Below are positions 15,775 to 24,830 of a DNA stretch of 64,000 nt, piece after piece. A model generated the notes under the pieces. That model searched no databases and was not told the DNA's origin. It was given only the letters and a program-made list of their open reading frames with translations. A program made the position numbers and the translations under genes. The DNA comes from Myxococcales bacterium (GTDB taxonomy: Bacteria; Myxococcota_A; Bradymonadia; UBA7976; UBA1532): assembly GCA_020633435.1 (NCBI GenBank), contig JACKDP010000005.1, positions 1 through 64,000 on the forward strand, given 5' to 3'. The number at the start of each line of letters is the position of its first letter. Positions within the stretch are counted from its first letter, which is position 1.

Positions 15775-17118
15775 TCAGGGATCGATGGAGACCGCGAAGG
15801 CGAACGCCAGCTCCTTGTTGGGGTCGCTGCCGTAGTTGAGGACGCCGTCGTAGTCGAGGTCCTCGACGAAGACCAGCTCGCTGGTGAGGCCGTCGCGCTC
15901 GGTGCAGGCGCCGTCGATGTCCTTGTCCTGCTGGGGGTCGTTGAGGACGCGCAGGAAGGGGCGGCCGCCCATCACGCCGCAGCCGTGCACGCGGATGGCG
16001 TGGGCGTTGACGATGACCTCGAACATGCCGGGGTAGATGGGCTGGCCCTTGGCGGCCTCGACGTCGACCTTCTTCTTGTGGCGCGTCAGGACGACGGCGT
16101 CGCCCGCGTCGATGCGGTCGCAGATCCACTCGAAGGTGACCTCGGGGCCGTCATCGGTGGCCTTGACGTCGTGGTCCTGGCTGCAGCTGTCGCCGAAGTC
16201 GCCCTGGTAGCGGACGTGGACGCGGTTGACGTCGTTGCTGATCGACAGGTAGGCCAGGGCGGCCGAGAAGAGCCCCGTCTGGATGGGGCTGTCGATGCAA
16301 TAGTCGATGCCGTCGCCGTTGCAGGTGTCGGCCACGTCGCGGCGGGCCAGGCTGTCGATGGCGGCGGCCAGGCTGGTGTCGCCGAGGACGCCGCGCACGT
16401 GGTCGTGCAGCGTCGCGAAGCCGCGGGTGCTGCCGAAGGTGAGCCGCAGGTACTCGAAGGCGTTGGCGATGGCGATGGGGGCGCACTGGTTCTTGCCGGC
16501 GTTCACGTTCACCGGGTTGGGGGTCATGCGGGCCCAGTAGCCCTCGAGCGGGGCCGGCAGCTCGATCTGCGGGTTCGGCGGCGGCGGGGGGAGGCCGCCG
16601 GGGGAGGGGGGCTCGAAGTCGAGGGCGACGCCGGTCACGAGATCCTCGGTGACCTTCACCACCTGGAACGGGCTCGGGGGCAGCGTGGCCAGGGGGGCCA
16701 GGTCGGCCTGGCCGAGCAGCGGGGTGGTGCTGAAGACGACGGCGGCGTCGAGGCTCGCGCGCTCGCGCTCGGCGCCCAGGGAGAACTCGAAGCTCACCGG
16801 CAGGGTCGCGCCGTCGTCGACGATGGTGGCGTCGGCGAAGGCCCGGGGGAACTCCGGGTCGAGCTGCACCGGCAGGTTCAGGGCCACCCAGCCCAGGTCG
16901 GTGCGGACGCTCACGAAGCCGGCGCTCTCGCCCGTCAGCCGCGCCACCCGGGCGGGATCCACGGTGACGCGGCCCCACGCGGAGGTGGCGGGGCCCTCCG
17001 GGAGCTCGTAGGCGATCTGGTTGAAGGTGACCCCCTGGCGATCCCCGAGGGGGAAGACGTCGGCCTGGGCCAGGGTGGGGGCGGCGGTGGCGGCGAGGGC
17101 GATGAGGGCGGCGCGCAT
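15775..17118 (-). CDS. Secreted papain-like (C39-like) protein
   Basis: 447 aa, signal peptide MRAALIALAATAAPTLAQA. The first half is beta-rich and unrecognised, with a Pro-rich joint at ~175-190. In the second half NQCAPIAIANAFEYL (Cys212) matches the Gln-x0-Cys start of peptidase C39-like domains, His373 sits in NAHAIRVHGCG, and an Asn/Asp lies in RVLNDP, giving a plausible Cys-His-Asn/Asp set. The product would act outside the cytoplasm. Six Cys in the inserted loop (DVADTCNGDGIDYC) could form disulphides. No transporter is attached, so it is a free protease or inactive relative and not a bacteriocin exporter. It stands alone on the minus strand. Confidence 0.65.
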   Translation of the reverse strand: MRAALIALAATAAPTLAQADVFPLGDRQGVTFNQIAYELPEGPATSAWGRVTVDPARVARLTGESAGFVSVRTDLGWVALNLPVQLDPEFPRAFADATIVDDGATLPVSFEFSLGAERERASLDAAVVFSTTPLLGQADLAPLATLPPSPFQVVKVTEDLVTGVALDFEPPSPGGLPPPPPNPQIELPAPLEGYWARMTPNPVNVNAGKNQCAPIAIANAFEYLRLTFGSTRGFATLHDHVRGVLGDTSLAAAIDSLARRDVADTCNGDGIDYCIDSPIQTGLFSAALAYLSISNDVNRVHVRYQGDFGDSCSQDHDVKATDDGPEVTFEWICDRIDAGDAVVLTRHKKKVDVEAAKGQPIYPGMFEVIVNAHAIRVHGCGVMGGRPFLRVLNDPQQDKDIDGACTERDGLTSELVFVEDLDYDGVLNYGSDPNKELAFAFAVSIDP

Positions 17119-17230
17119 GGGCGTTCTCCGGGAGCGGGTTCATGGACCCATTCGCCGGCAGCGGCGCGGACCTTTCTGCGGACGCCGTGATTTCGGAGGG
17201 GGGGCGGGAAAGTCGAGGAAAGTCGGGGGG

Positions 17231-18592
17231 CTAGATGAGCCCGCGGGCGGCCAGGCTCATGGCGATGAGGGTGTCGATGCCCGCGGCGAAGCCCGAGAGA
17301 TCGGCCACGCGGACCTCGGCGGCGAGGCCCGCGAGGCTGGCGCGCAGCGATCCGAGCTCGGCGAGCAGGTCGGCCTCCAGGCCGGCGTCATCGACGCGGG
17401 CCTCGATGGCGGCGGGCGGCAGGGTGGCCAGCTCGGCGGCCGTGAAGATGCCGCGGCTGCGGGCGACGGTGAAGATGCGGCTGGAGAAGTCGCGGTGCGG
17501 CACCTCGCGGCGCCAGGTGGCGATCATGTTGCCGAGCTGGCCGATGGACTGGCCCAGCCAGACGGCCTCCCGCACCGCGCCCAGGCTCTCCTCGGGCAGG
17601 TCGCCGGCCATGAAGTCCATGGTGCTGAAGACCATCATGTTCATGTTGTGGGGCACGTAGGCGCGGTTCTCGGTGAGGCTGTCGAAGCTCGGCAGCTCGC
17701 GCGTCAGCATGCTGTAGCGCATGCAGTTGAAGACCTGCTGGTAGTCGAAGTGCCAGAGGCGCCGGAAGCGCTCCCAGCGTGGCAGCACGGTGCAGGCCCC
17801 GAGGACGTGGTGCCAGAGGTCGGTGATGAGGGCGTCGTAGCGGGCCTCGGGGGCGAGCTGATCCCAGGGGGCGCGCAGGCTCTGGGGTGTCGGGTGGTCG
17901 AGGCGCTGGATGGCCTGCTCGAAGCGGACCTCGGTGCCGGGGCGGTCGGCGAGGTCGTCGAGCATGACGTTGAGGATGACGGCCACGAGGCGGGCGGCCA
18001 GGGTGTGGGCGCGCCACGGGGCGTCGGCGGGCAGCAGGCAGGTGGACTGCAGGCCATGCCAGCACCAGCGCCACAGGAAGCTGCCGCGGTCGCCCACCTG
18101 CTTGTAGCGGGCGATGAAGCTGGTGACCGTCCCCGGCAGCTCGATGGCCCGCAGGGCGCCGAGCGTGGCGTCGAAGTCGGGCAGGACGAGCGCCGCGGGG
18201 CCGGTGGGCTGCAGGCGCTGGTGCACGAGGCGGGTGAGGCCGCGCAGGAGGCGGGCCTCGAGGCCCGGGCGGGCGGCGTCGGCGCCGGCCAGGGCCACAG
18301 CCGTCAGCTCGGCGGTGCGGCAGGGCGTCAGCGCGGTGGCGGTGGCGGCGGCGGCCTCCCCGGTGGCGAAGGACAGCTCGCCCAGGACGTCGCCCGGGCC
18401 GAGGCGGGCCAGCTCGACGGCCGCGCCGTGCCGCCGCGCCGTGATGGCGACGATGCCGGCGGTGATGGCCCGCAGCGTCGAGAGGCGCTGGCCTTCGCGG
18501 ATGAGTGTCGCGCCGGCGGGGTGGTCGGCCAGACGTGCTGCGGCCGAGAGGGCGGCGCGGTCGGCGTCGTCGAGGGGCGCGAGGACGAACAT
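17231..18592 (-). CDS. Cyclic-nucleotide-binding domain fused to a helical domain with DDxxD motif
   Basis: 453 aa, cytosolic. Residues 1-~130 form a cyclic nucleotide-binding (Crp-type) domain: LIREGQRLSTL, GIVAITARRHG and the phosphate-binding-cassette-like GDVLGELSFATGE. No helix-turn-helix follows. The rest is all-helical; LNVMLDDLADRPG carries DDLAD at 212-216, like the metal-binding DDxxD motif of class I terpene synthases, and a second polar segment (HNMNMMVFSTMD) lies downstream where such enzymes have their NSE triad, though it does not match that consensus. Residues such as FLWRWCWHGLQ resemble the aromatic-rich active-site helix. I infer a nucleotide-gated terpenoid-synthase-fold protein; a purely regulatory role is possible. 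It follows the FabD-like gene by 13 bp. Confidence 0.6.
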   Translation of the reverse strand: MFVLAPLDDADRAALSAAARLADHPAGATLIREGQRLSTLRAITAGIVAITARRHGAAVELARLGPGDVLGELSFATGEAAAATATALTPCRTAELTAVALAGADAARPGLEARLLRGLTRLVHQRLQPTGPAALVLPDFDATLGALRAIELPGTVTSFIARYKQVGDRGSFLWRWCWHGLQSTCLLPADAPWRAHTLAARLVAVILNVMLDDLADRPGTEVRFEQAIQRLDHPTPQSLRAPWDQLAPEARYDALITDLWHHVLGACTVLPRWERFRRLWHFDYQQVFNCMRYSMLTRELPSFDSLTENRAYVPHNMNMMVFSTMDFMAGDLPEESLGAVREAVWLGQSIGQLGNMIATWRREVPHRDFSSRIFTVARSRGIFTAAELATLPPAAIEARVDDAGLEADLLAELGSLRASLAGLAAEVRVADLSGFAAGIDTLIAMSLAARGLI

Positions 18593-18605
18593 GGCGACCT
18601 CCTGC

Positions 18606-19550
18606 TCAGAGGACGGCGGCGGTCTCGTGGGCCGTGGCCGAGGTGACGACGGCGAGGTGCTCGCCGGTGGCCTTCGCGGACTTCAGGACGCGCTTCATGA
18701 TGGCCTCGAGGCGGCCGCGGCTCGGGGGCGGGCCGCCCTGGCCGCCGCCGAGCTCCACGAAGCGGGTGTGGCCGGTGGCGACGAGGTGCTCGGCCAGGTC
18801 GGACCAGCGCACGGGGCTGAAGACCTGGTAGAAGAGGGCCGCGCGCACCCCGGCGGCGTCGTGGGGGCGGGCCGTCAGGTTGGACAGGGCCGGGATCGTC
18901 GGGGGGACGAAGGCGGCGGCGTCCAGGTGGGCGCGGAAGGCCAGGGCGGCGCGGATCATCAGGTGCGTGTGGAAGGCGCCGGACGTCTCCAGGAGGACGC
19001 CGGGGCTCTTGCCGCTGGCCTCCAGGGCCGCCTGGAGGGCGGCGACGTCGGCCTCGGTGCCGCCCACGACCGTCTGGCGCGGCAGGTTCAACACCGCGAT
19101 ATCACAGTAGAAAGCCCGAGCGATGGGGGCCGCTTCGTCCTCGGTGAGCGACAGGGCGGCCATGCGGCCCTCGCCGAGGCGATCCATGCAGTCGCCGCGG
19201 GCCTGGACGAGGCGCAGGCCGTCGGCGAAGGAGAGCGCCCCCGCGACCACGAGGGCCGGGTACTCGCCCACGCTGTGGCCGGCGACGGCGTCGGGGGCGA
19301 CGCGGCCGTCGGTCAGCTCCTGGAGCACCGCGTGGCAGGCGAGGCTGTGCACGAAGAGGGCGGGCTGGGCGTGCCGCGTGAGGGTGAGCGTCTCGGCCGG
19401 ACCCTCGAAGCACAGGGCCTTGAGGTCGTAGCCGAGGACGTCGGCGGCTTCGTCGTAGAGGGCCCGGGCGCAGGCGAAGTCGGCGTAGAGGTCCTGGCCC
19501 ATGCCCACCCACTGGGCACCCTGGCCAGGAAAGAGGAAGGCGGTGGCCAT
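18606..19550 (-). CDS. Malonyl-CoA:ACP transacylase-like (FabD-like) protein
   Basis: 314 aa. MATAFLFPGQGAQWVGMGQ gives the first FabD motif, AGHSVGEYPALV the nucleophile elbow with catalytic Ser, and SGAFHTHLM the His motif; ELGGGQ replaces the usual ELGPG near the end. The Arg that fixes the malonate carboxylate seems present in LVQARGDCM. It loads acyl groups on acyl carrier proteins for fatty-acid or polyketide synthesis. No ACP, KS or FabH lies beside it, so it is not in a normal fab cluster and may serve a specialised pathway together with the CNBD/DDxxD protein transcribed right after it. Confidence 0.85.
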   Translation of the reverse strand: MATAFLFPGQGAQWVGMGQDLYADFACARALYDEAADVLGYDLKALCFEGPAETLTLTRHAQPALFVHSLACHAVLQELTDGRVAPDAVAGHSVGEYPALVVAGALSFADGLRLVQARGDCMDRLGEGRMAALSLTEDEAAPIARAFYCDIAVLNLPRQTVVGGTEADVAALQAALEASGKSPGVLLETSGAFHTHLMIRAALAFRAHLDAAAFVPPTIPALSNLTARPHDAAGVRAALFYQVFSPVRWSDLAEHLVATGHTRFVELGGGQGGPPPSRGRLEAIMKRVLKSAKATGEHLAVVTSATAHETAAVL

Positions 19551-19561
19551 CGGGGATCTCC

Positions 19562-21106
19562 TCAGAAGCGGTACTGGGCCACCAGGCGCGCCTCGCGATC
19601 CTTGATCTCGGCCTGGCCGTCCTGCTCGAGGATGCGGTGGTCGGCGTAGACCGCGGAGAGGACGCCGATGTTGCGGTAGACGTAGAAGTGCGCGGCGACG
19701 CGGAACTGGTTCTCGTCGCGCTGGCTGCGCAGGGTGCTCGTGAGCACGGCGGGCGGCTCGTCGAACTCGCCGGCGTTCACGGCGCCGTACTCCACGGCCA
19801 GCATCAGCACCTTGGGCACGGCCAGGAAGCCCACCTGGGCCACGTAGGCGTTGGTGTCGGAGCCGAATTCGAACTCGCGCTTGAAGTAGTCCTCCAGCAG
19901 CACGATGAGGCGCTGGTAGCGCAGGGCCAGGTGGCCGTTGACGCTGATGAAGCGCTCCTGCTCGCGCTCATCGTACTTGCCGCCCAGGACGAGGCCGACG
20001 GTCAGGGGGACGGGCACGTAGAGGAAGGGCGTGTCCTGCCGGCTGTAGTAGCCGACGGCGTTGAACTGGAACGAGGCGCCCACGCCCCACGGGTAGTTGG
20101 CGTTGTCCTCGGTGAGCGTCCGGCCGCCGACGTTGCCGTCGAAGCGGCCGCTGCCCCCGGCGGCGAAGGCGCGGTACTGCAGGCGGCCGTCGGCGGTGAG
20201 GGGCCCCTCGAACTCGATGGCCGCGGAGTTGAACTGCTCCATGGCGCGGAAGAGGTTGGGCCGCTCGATGAAGAGCTGCTTGTGGATGGAGATGGCGTTG
20301 ACCTGGGAGAGGCCGGCGGTGCCGCTGTTCACGTTGACGCGGTGGCGGGTGTTGCCGAGGGGCACCTGGAACATGGCGAAGGTCAGGCGCGGCGTGCGCT
20401 CGGTGAGCATCGAGACCAGGAAGAAGGAGTCCTGGATGCCGGGGATGGGGCCGAATGCGCGCAGCTGCAGGCGGCTCAGGCGGCTGTCGTTCTCCTCGGT
20501 CTCCACGTTGTAGGTGTGGGTGACCATGCCCACCACCGAGAAGCGCAGGCCGGGGTTGCCGCGGCAGACGGTGACGGAGAGATCGAAGCGGCAGCCGAAG
20601 TCGGCGCAGTCCGTGGCGCCGTCCTGGTCGTTGTCGATGCCGTCGGCGCAGACCTCGTCGTTGCGCTCGCCGTCGACGTCCTTGCCGGTGCCGATGAGAT
20701 CGTCGACGGACATGCCAGGGCCGAGGGTCGGCAGGCTCTCGGCGTCGCCCGCCGCCGCCGCCCCACCGCCGCCGGCCTGGACGACGGCCTGAGCCGTCTC
20801 CATGGGGCCCTTCCACGAGCCGCGGCAGGCCGTGAGGTTCTCGGCCTCGCAGTCGCTGTCGTCGCAGTCGGTCGAGCCGTCCCCGTCGTTGTCGATCCAG
20901 TCCTGGCAGCGGGCGTTGGTGGCCTCGGGCTGGCCGTCGGGCTGGCAGGCGGGATCCTCGCGGCAGTCGATGTCGCCGCAGTCGGTCACCGTGTCGCCGT
21001 CGTTGTCGATGCCGTCCCCGCAGATGGTCTCCCGGGCGCCCGGCTCGATGGCGAGCGCGGGGAGGGGCAGCAGGCACAGCAGGAAGAGCAGGCGGATGGG
21101 GCCCAT
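19562..21106 (-). CDS. MopE-type repeat protein with outer-membrane beta-barrel
   Basis: 514 aa. Signal peptide MGPIRLLFLLCLLPLPALA. The N-terminal ~175 residues carry three Cys-flanked Ca-binding-like repeats such as CGDGIDNDGDTVTDCGDIDC, and a Gly/Ala-rich spacer. From ~180 on, alternating aromatic/hydrophobic strands (LRFSVVGMVTHTYNV, LQYRAFAAGGSG, LIVLLEDYFKREFEF) and a C-terminal ...RLVAQYRF fit an outer-membrane beta barrel of the phosphate-selective-porin type. The repeats would face the surface or periplasm. It lies directly after a nine-repeat lipoprotein gene on the same strand with a 50-bp gap. Confidence 0.75.
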   Translation of the reverse strand: MGPIRLLFLLCLLPLPALAIEPGARETICGDGIDNDGDTVTDCGDIDCREDPACQPDGQPEATNARCQDWIDNDGDGSTDCDDSDCEAENLTACRGSWKGPMETAQAVVQAGGGGAAAAGDAESLPTLGPGMSVDDLIGTGKDVDGERNDEVCADGIDNDQDGATDCADFGCRFDLSVTVCRGNPGLRFSVVGMVTHTYNVETEENDSRLSRLQLRAFGPIPGIQDSFFLVSMLTERTPRLTFAMFQVPLGNTRHRVNVNSGTAGLSQVNAISIHKQLFIERPNLFRAMEQFNSAAIEFEGPLTADGRLQYRAFAAGGSGRFDGNVGGRTLTEDNANYPWGVGASFQFNAVGYYSRQDTPFLYVPVPLTVGLVLGGKYDEREQERFISVNGHLALRYQRLIVLLEDYFKREFEFGSDTNAYVAQVGFLAVPKVLMLAVEYGAVNAGEFDEPPAVLTSTLRSQRDENQFRVAAHFYVYRNIGVLSAVYADHRILEQDGQAEIKDREARLVAQYRF

Positions 21107-21156
21107 GCAAGTCCTCGATTCGAAAGCCATCGGCCGATGGTCGGGGTGGGCGGGGG

Positions 21157-22407
21157 TCACTCGCAGATCCCCCGGCCGCCGCAGACGCCAGCGGCCTTCA
21201 CCTCGGGGTTGTAGCTGCAGTCCCAGTCTTCACAGTCGGTGAAGCCGTCGGCGTCGTTGTCGATGCCGTCCTGGCAGATCTCCACGGCGGTCTTGCCGTC
21301 GAAGGGCACGCTCTCCTGGCAGGCGCGGCGGGCCTCGACCTCGCCCTGGCTGCACGAGAAGTCTGCGCAGTCGGTGAAGCCGTTGCCGTCGTTGTCGATG
21401 CCGTCGCTGCACTTCTCGAAGTCGTTCTCGGCCAGCTCGGCGCAGTGCGCGATGGCCTCGGGCGTCCCGCGGCGGCTGCAGCCGAAGTCCAGGCAGTCGA
21501 TGAAGCCGTTGCCGTCGTTGTCCAGGCCGTCCTGGCACTGCTCCAGCGTCGACTCCTGCAGGCTCTGGCAGTAGGTCACGATGTCCGGATCCGTGCGGGA
21601 CTGGGAGCAGCTGAAGTCTTCACAGTCGGTGAAGCCGTTGCCGTCGTTGTCGATCCCGTCCTGGCAGGCCTCCAGGGTGGTCTCGGGCATCTCGTCCATG
21701 GGGCCCATGTCGCAGAGCGCGGCCACCATCGGGTCCATGGACCGGCTGCAGGAGAAGTCCTCGCAGTCCACGAACCCGTTGAAGTCATTGTCTTTTCCGT
21801 CGCTGCAGGCGGCGAGGGTGTTCTCGGGGCGGGGGACGAAGCCGCAGAAGTCGAGGTAGGCCTGCTCGGGCGGGCAGTCGTCGTCGCCGCAGTCCGTCAC
21901 GCCGTCGCCGTCGTTGTCGATGCCGTCGGTGCAGAGGGCGACGGTGTTCTCGGCGGCCGAGGAGCCGCTGCAGACGGTGACGAAGAGGCCGCGGCGGCAG
22001 CCGAAGTCTTCGCAGTCGGTGAAGCCGTTGCCGTCGTTGTCGCGGCCGTCGGAGCAGCTCTCGTCGTCGAACTCGCGGCTGCAGCACAGCTCCAGGATCT
22101 GCTGGCACTTGCGATCGCCGCAGTCGAAGTTGCCGTCGCCGTCGTTGTCGATGCCGTCGCGGCAGGCCTCGTAGGTCACCTCGGGCGAGAGCTCGTCGTC
22201 GTAGGGCGGGATGATCTCGCCGCAGAGCGTCGACAGGCGCACGCAGTCGGGATCGGCGCAGTCGATGAGGCCGTCCTCGTCGTTGTCGAGGCCGTCGTTG
22301 CAGACGAGGTCGTCGAACTCATAGCCCAGGGGCGGGAACTCGGGCGTCTCGTAGGGCTGGCAGCTCGCGACGGCCAGCGCGACGGCGAGCGACAGGAGGG
22401 TGCGCAT
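21157..22407 (-). CDS. Lipoprotein with nine MopE-type Cys/Asp repeats
   Basis: 416 aa. Lipobox AVASC. Almost the whole mature chain is nine copies of a ~20-residue unit C-x-DG-x-DND-x-(D/N)G-x2-DC-x-D-x2-C, for example CQDGIDNDGNGFTDCEDFSC, separated by 15-30 residues. The Asp/Asn ladder resembles EF-hand or thrombospondin type 3 calcium loops and the Cys pairs probably cross-link each unit. Such repeats are named after MopE and are common in Myxococcota surface proteins. The role is likely calcium-dependent adhesion or a rigid stalk. It is transcribed just after the nuclease-like gene (5-bp gap) and before the barrel protein. Confidence 0.8.
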   Translation of the reverse strand: MRTLLSLAVALAVASCQPYETPEFPPLGYEFDDLVCNDGLDNDEDGLIDCADPDCVRLSTLCGEIIPPYDDELSPEVTYEACRDGIDNDGDGNFDCGDRKCQQILELCCSREFDDESCSDGRDNDGNGFTDCEDFGCRRGLFVTVCSGSSAAENTVALCTDGIDNDGDGVTDCGDDDCPPEQAYLDFCGFVPRPENTLAACSDGKDNDFNGFVDCEDFSCSRSMDPMVAALCDMGPMDEMPETTLEACQDGIDNDGNGFTDCEDFSCSQSRTDPDIVTYCQSLQESTLEQCQDGLDNDGNGFIDCLDFGCSRRGTPEAIAHCAELAENDFEKCSDGIDNDGNGFTDCADFSCSQGEVEARRACQESVPFDGKTAVEICQDGIDNDADGFTDCEDWDCSYNPEVKAAGVCGGRGICE

Positions 22408-22412
22408 GGCGA

Positions 22413-23315
22413 TCACTTGAGGCAGACGGCCTTGGCGGCCCCGAAGCGGCGGCGGAAGTCTGTGTGCACCATGCACGCCCGGGTGGGGCCGCTCGCGATG
22501 AAGCTGGCGATGGCGGCCTGCAGGGGGGCGCGGTGGCCCTCCTCCTTCAGGCCCTGCTCCGCGTCCACCTCACCGAGGGTGTGATCCTTGATGTAGTGGG
22601 CGAAGAGGCGCTGGAGGCGGGCGTCGTCGTAGGCCGCGACGGCTTCCGGGAGGCTCTGCTCCTTGAGGCTGGCGGCCAGCTCCGGGGCGCCCACCTCGGG
22701 CCAGCACAGGAGGTCGCACTCCTGGTACTCCACCTTGTGCTCCCACTTCTTGGAGTGGCCGTCCTCGGTGGAGACGAGGCGGTTGTAGGCCGGCTCATCG
22801 CCGGGCCGCTCGTCGACGCTGTGCAGGGACGTCAGCACGTACTCGGGCACGCCGTGGGCCCACATGCCGCGCTTCGCGGCGATGGCCTCCTTCTGGGCGG
22901 CCAGGAGCTCGGGCTTCGCGGGGCTCTGATCCACCGACATGGCGTGGGCCAGGCCCTTGCGGACCTGGTCCTCGGCGAGGCCGGGGCACCACCAGAGGAT
23001 GCGGCCGTAGGTGTCCGTCTTGAGGTCGGACTCGCAGCGCCAGGTGCCGGCGCGGGCGTTGAGCGTCGCCATCTTGGCGATGACGTACATCTCCTTGGCC
23101 GTCCAGCCGCCCCACTGGTGCACGGGGCCGAAGCTCTCGAGGGTGTTGTAGCCCGCGAGGCGGGCCTTGCTGCCCGCGTACTTCCCCGAGAGGACCCGGA
23201 AGCTGTCGCCGTCGTTGAAGAAGACGGGCGACGGGGTGCCGTTGAGGTAGACCAGGGAAGCGGGCTCGGCGGTGGCCGAGCCGGCCAGCGCCAGGAGGAC
23301 GAGCAGGGTGCGCAC
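22413..23315 (-). CDS. Secreted staphylococcal-nuclease-like protein
   Basis: 300 aa with signal peptide LLVLLALAGSATAEP. The GTG at 23315 is chosen because GGAGG lies seven bases before it and no ATG fits. FFNDGDSFRVL followed by ARLAGYNTLESFGP matches the SNase fold (DGDTF.V ... RL.G.DTPE), but the Asp and Pro of DTPE are Asn and Leu; LLWWCPG and KRGMWAHG correspond to later SNase segments. The altered motif puts Ca-dependent catalysis in doubt. The last ~100 residues are helical and unrecognised. First gene of a three-gene run with two MopE-repeat proteins. Confidence 0.7.
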   Translation of the reverse strand: MRTLLVLLALAGSATAEPASLVYLNGTPSPVFFNDGDSFRVLSGKYAGSKARLAGYNTLESFGPVHQWGGWTAKEMYVIAKMATLNARAGTWRCESDLKTDTYGRILWWCPGLAEDQVRKGLAHAMSVDQSPAKPELLAAQKEAIAAKRGMWAHGVPEYVLTSLHSVDERPGDEPAYNRLVSTEDGHSKKWEHKVEYQECDLLCWPEVGAPELAASLKEQSLPEAVAAYDDARLQRLFAHYIKDHTLGEVDAEQGLKEEGHRAPLQAAIASFIASGPTRACMVHTDFRRRFGAAKAVCLK

Positions 23316-23495
23316 GGGGAGCCTCCGACCAGAGCGACGAGCACAGGCGTTATGGTCGGTGGGCCCGTTCGAGTCAAGGCCGGCGACCGCCGGGAGGCGG
23401 GCCCCGCCGCGGCGACCGGGAAAAATTGCGGCGGCTGTGTGACTTTTCAGTCTGGGTGTGGTTCTGGCCAGGGCTTTCATGGGAAGAATGGCAGC

Positions 23496-23948
23496 GTGGA
23501 CGCCCTGATTCACTACACGTCCTACCGGTTCGGGCTGACCTGGGCGGCGGCGCGCGCCCTCGTGGGCGCGCTCTGCGCCGAGGTGCTGCGCTGCGCGGCC
23601 GGTTGTCTCGAGGCGGCCGCGCAGACCGAGATCGCCGAGCTGGGCGCGGACGTGCTGGCGAGCCGGGCGGATCCGGCGACGGCGCGGCTGCACGGCGGCG
23701 GCCTGCTGGATCCGGAGGCGACGGAGGCGGTGCGGGCCTTCTACGCGAGCGACTTGAGCCTGCGCGAGGCGGGCAGCCTCACCCGATCCCTCCTCGATCA
23801 CCTGCGCTCGAAGGGTCAGCGGGATCTGACGGCCGTGGTGGACGCGACGCCAGTGGTGGCGCTGCTGCTGCGGCGTGTTGGCGGCGAAGAGAGCTTCACG
23901 CCGGTCATGGGCCTGCCGGCGGTGCGGATCGGTGGACCCCGGCCGTAG
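23496..23948 (+). CDS. Hypothetical protein
   Basis: 150 aa, cytosolic, largely helical, starting at a GTG (23496) after GGGAAGA. It begins DALIHYTSYRFGLTWAAAR and has a small Cys-containing helix (EVLRCAAGC). I recognise no domain. Codon use in this frame follows the third-position GC bias of its neighbours and the opposite strand has no better gene, so it is probably real. It is convergent with the sirtuin gene, two bases apart. Confidence 0.55.
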   Translation: MDALIHYTSYRFGLTWAAARALVGALCAEVLRCAAGCLEAAAQTEIAELGADVLASRADPATARLHGGGLLDPEATEAVRAFYASDLSLREAGSLTRSLLDHLRSKGQRDLTAVVDATPVVALLLRRVGGEESFTPVMGLPAVRIGGPRP

Positions 23949-23950
23949 CG

Positions 23951-24778
23951 TCAGACCGCCGCGGCGATGGCCTCCGCGAGCGCGGGCAGGATGGAGCCAG
24001 AGGGGCCGACCAGCGCGAACCCGCCGTGCCGCTGAGCGGCCCGGCCAAACGGGTTCTCGTCCACGTTTACGTCCACCACGAGGCCGCCCGCCCGCAGCAC
24101 GATCTGCAGCACGTGGTTGGGCAGGTTGGTCGCGCCGGAGGTGCCCACCGTCACGAGCAGGCCGGTCTCGGCGGCCAGGCGCAGGGACGTCTCGAAGCGG
24201 TAGAAGCGCTCGTCGTAGGACTCATCGAACCAGAGGATGTGCGGCCGGGCCGGCCCCTGGCAGCGCGGGCACACCAGGAGCGCGCGGTCGTCGTCGGTGA
24301 ACGGCGTGTCGCGGTCGTGGTCGGCGACGCCGGCGGGGAAGGGGTGCACCTCGGGGGTGCAGCCGCGGGCGCAGCGGATCTGGTCGAGCGAGCCGTGGAC
24401 GTGGCAGGTGCGCGCGAGGGAGCTGCCGGCGCGGCCGTGGAGGCCGTCGACGTTCTGGGTGATGAGGGCGAAGCGGTCACCCAGCGTCGCCTCCATGGCC
24501 ACCACGGCGGCGTGGCCCGCGTTGGGGGCGGCGCGGTGGCAGACGGTGCGGCGGTACAGGTACCAGCGCCAGACCTCCTCGGGGGCCCGGCGGAAGGTGG
24601 CGTGGGTGGCCATCTGCTCGGGGCGGTAGTGCTGGGAGCCGATGCGCCAGTAGCCCTCCTCCCCGCGGAACGTGGGGATGCCGCTCTCGGCGGAGATGCC
24701 CGCGCCGGTGACGACGGTCACACGGCGGCGGGTGCGCACGGCGGCCTGGACCGCAGCGATGACCTCGTCAGGCAGCAT
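23951..24778 (-). CDS. Sir2-family NAD-dependent protein deacylase
   Basis: 275 aa. VTGAGISAESGIPTFRG (NAD-binding GAG.S...GIP.FR), ITQNVDGLHGRAG (catalytic region with QN.D), CHVHGSL with the catalytic His, and VGTSGATNLP complete the sirtuin signature. A zinc-binding set is visible as C-ARG-C and C-PR-C. It removes acyl groups from lysine using NAD. GGAGG precedes the ATG at 24778. It lies in the same direction as the alpha/beta hydrolase gene, 52 bp after it. Confidence 0.92.
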   Translation of the reverse strand: MLPDEVIAAVQAAVRTRRRVTVVTGAGISAESGIPTFRGEEGYWRIGSQHYRPEQMATHATFRRAPEEVWRWYLYRRTVCHRAAPNAGHAAVVAMEATLGDRFALITQNVDGLHGRAGSSLARTCHVHGSLDQIRCARGCTPEVHPFPAGVADHDRDTPFTDDDRALLVCPRCQGPARPHILWFDESYDERFYRFETSLRLAAETGLLVTVGTSGATNLPNHVLQIVLRAGGLVVDVNVDENPFGRAAQRHGGFALVGPSGSILPALAEAIAAAV

Positions 24779-24830
24779 GGCAAGCCTCCACGGTGAGCGT
24801 GGCGATGATGGGCGCGGGGCGCCCGTGGCG

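Noticed and set aside
15775..17118. A bacteriocin-exporter C39 peptidase
   Set aside because: No ABC transporter or membrane domain is attached and there is a signal peptide; only the C39-like fold is supported.
17231..18592. An encapsulin (family 2B/EshA type) because of the cyclic-nucleotide-binding domain
   Set aside because: The domain is at the very N-terminus and no HK97-type shell sequence is seen; the rest is helical with a DDxxD motif.
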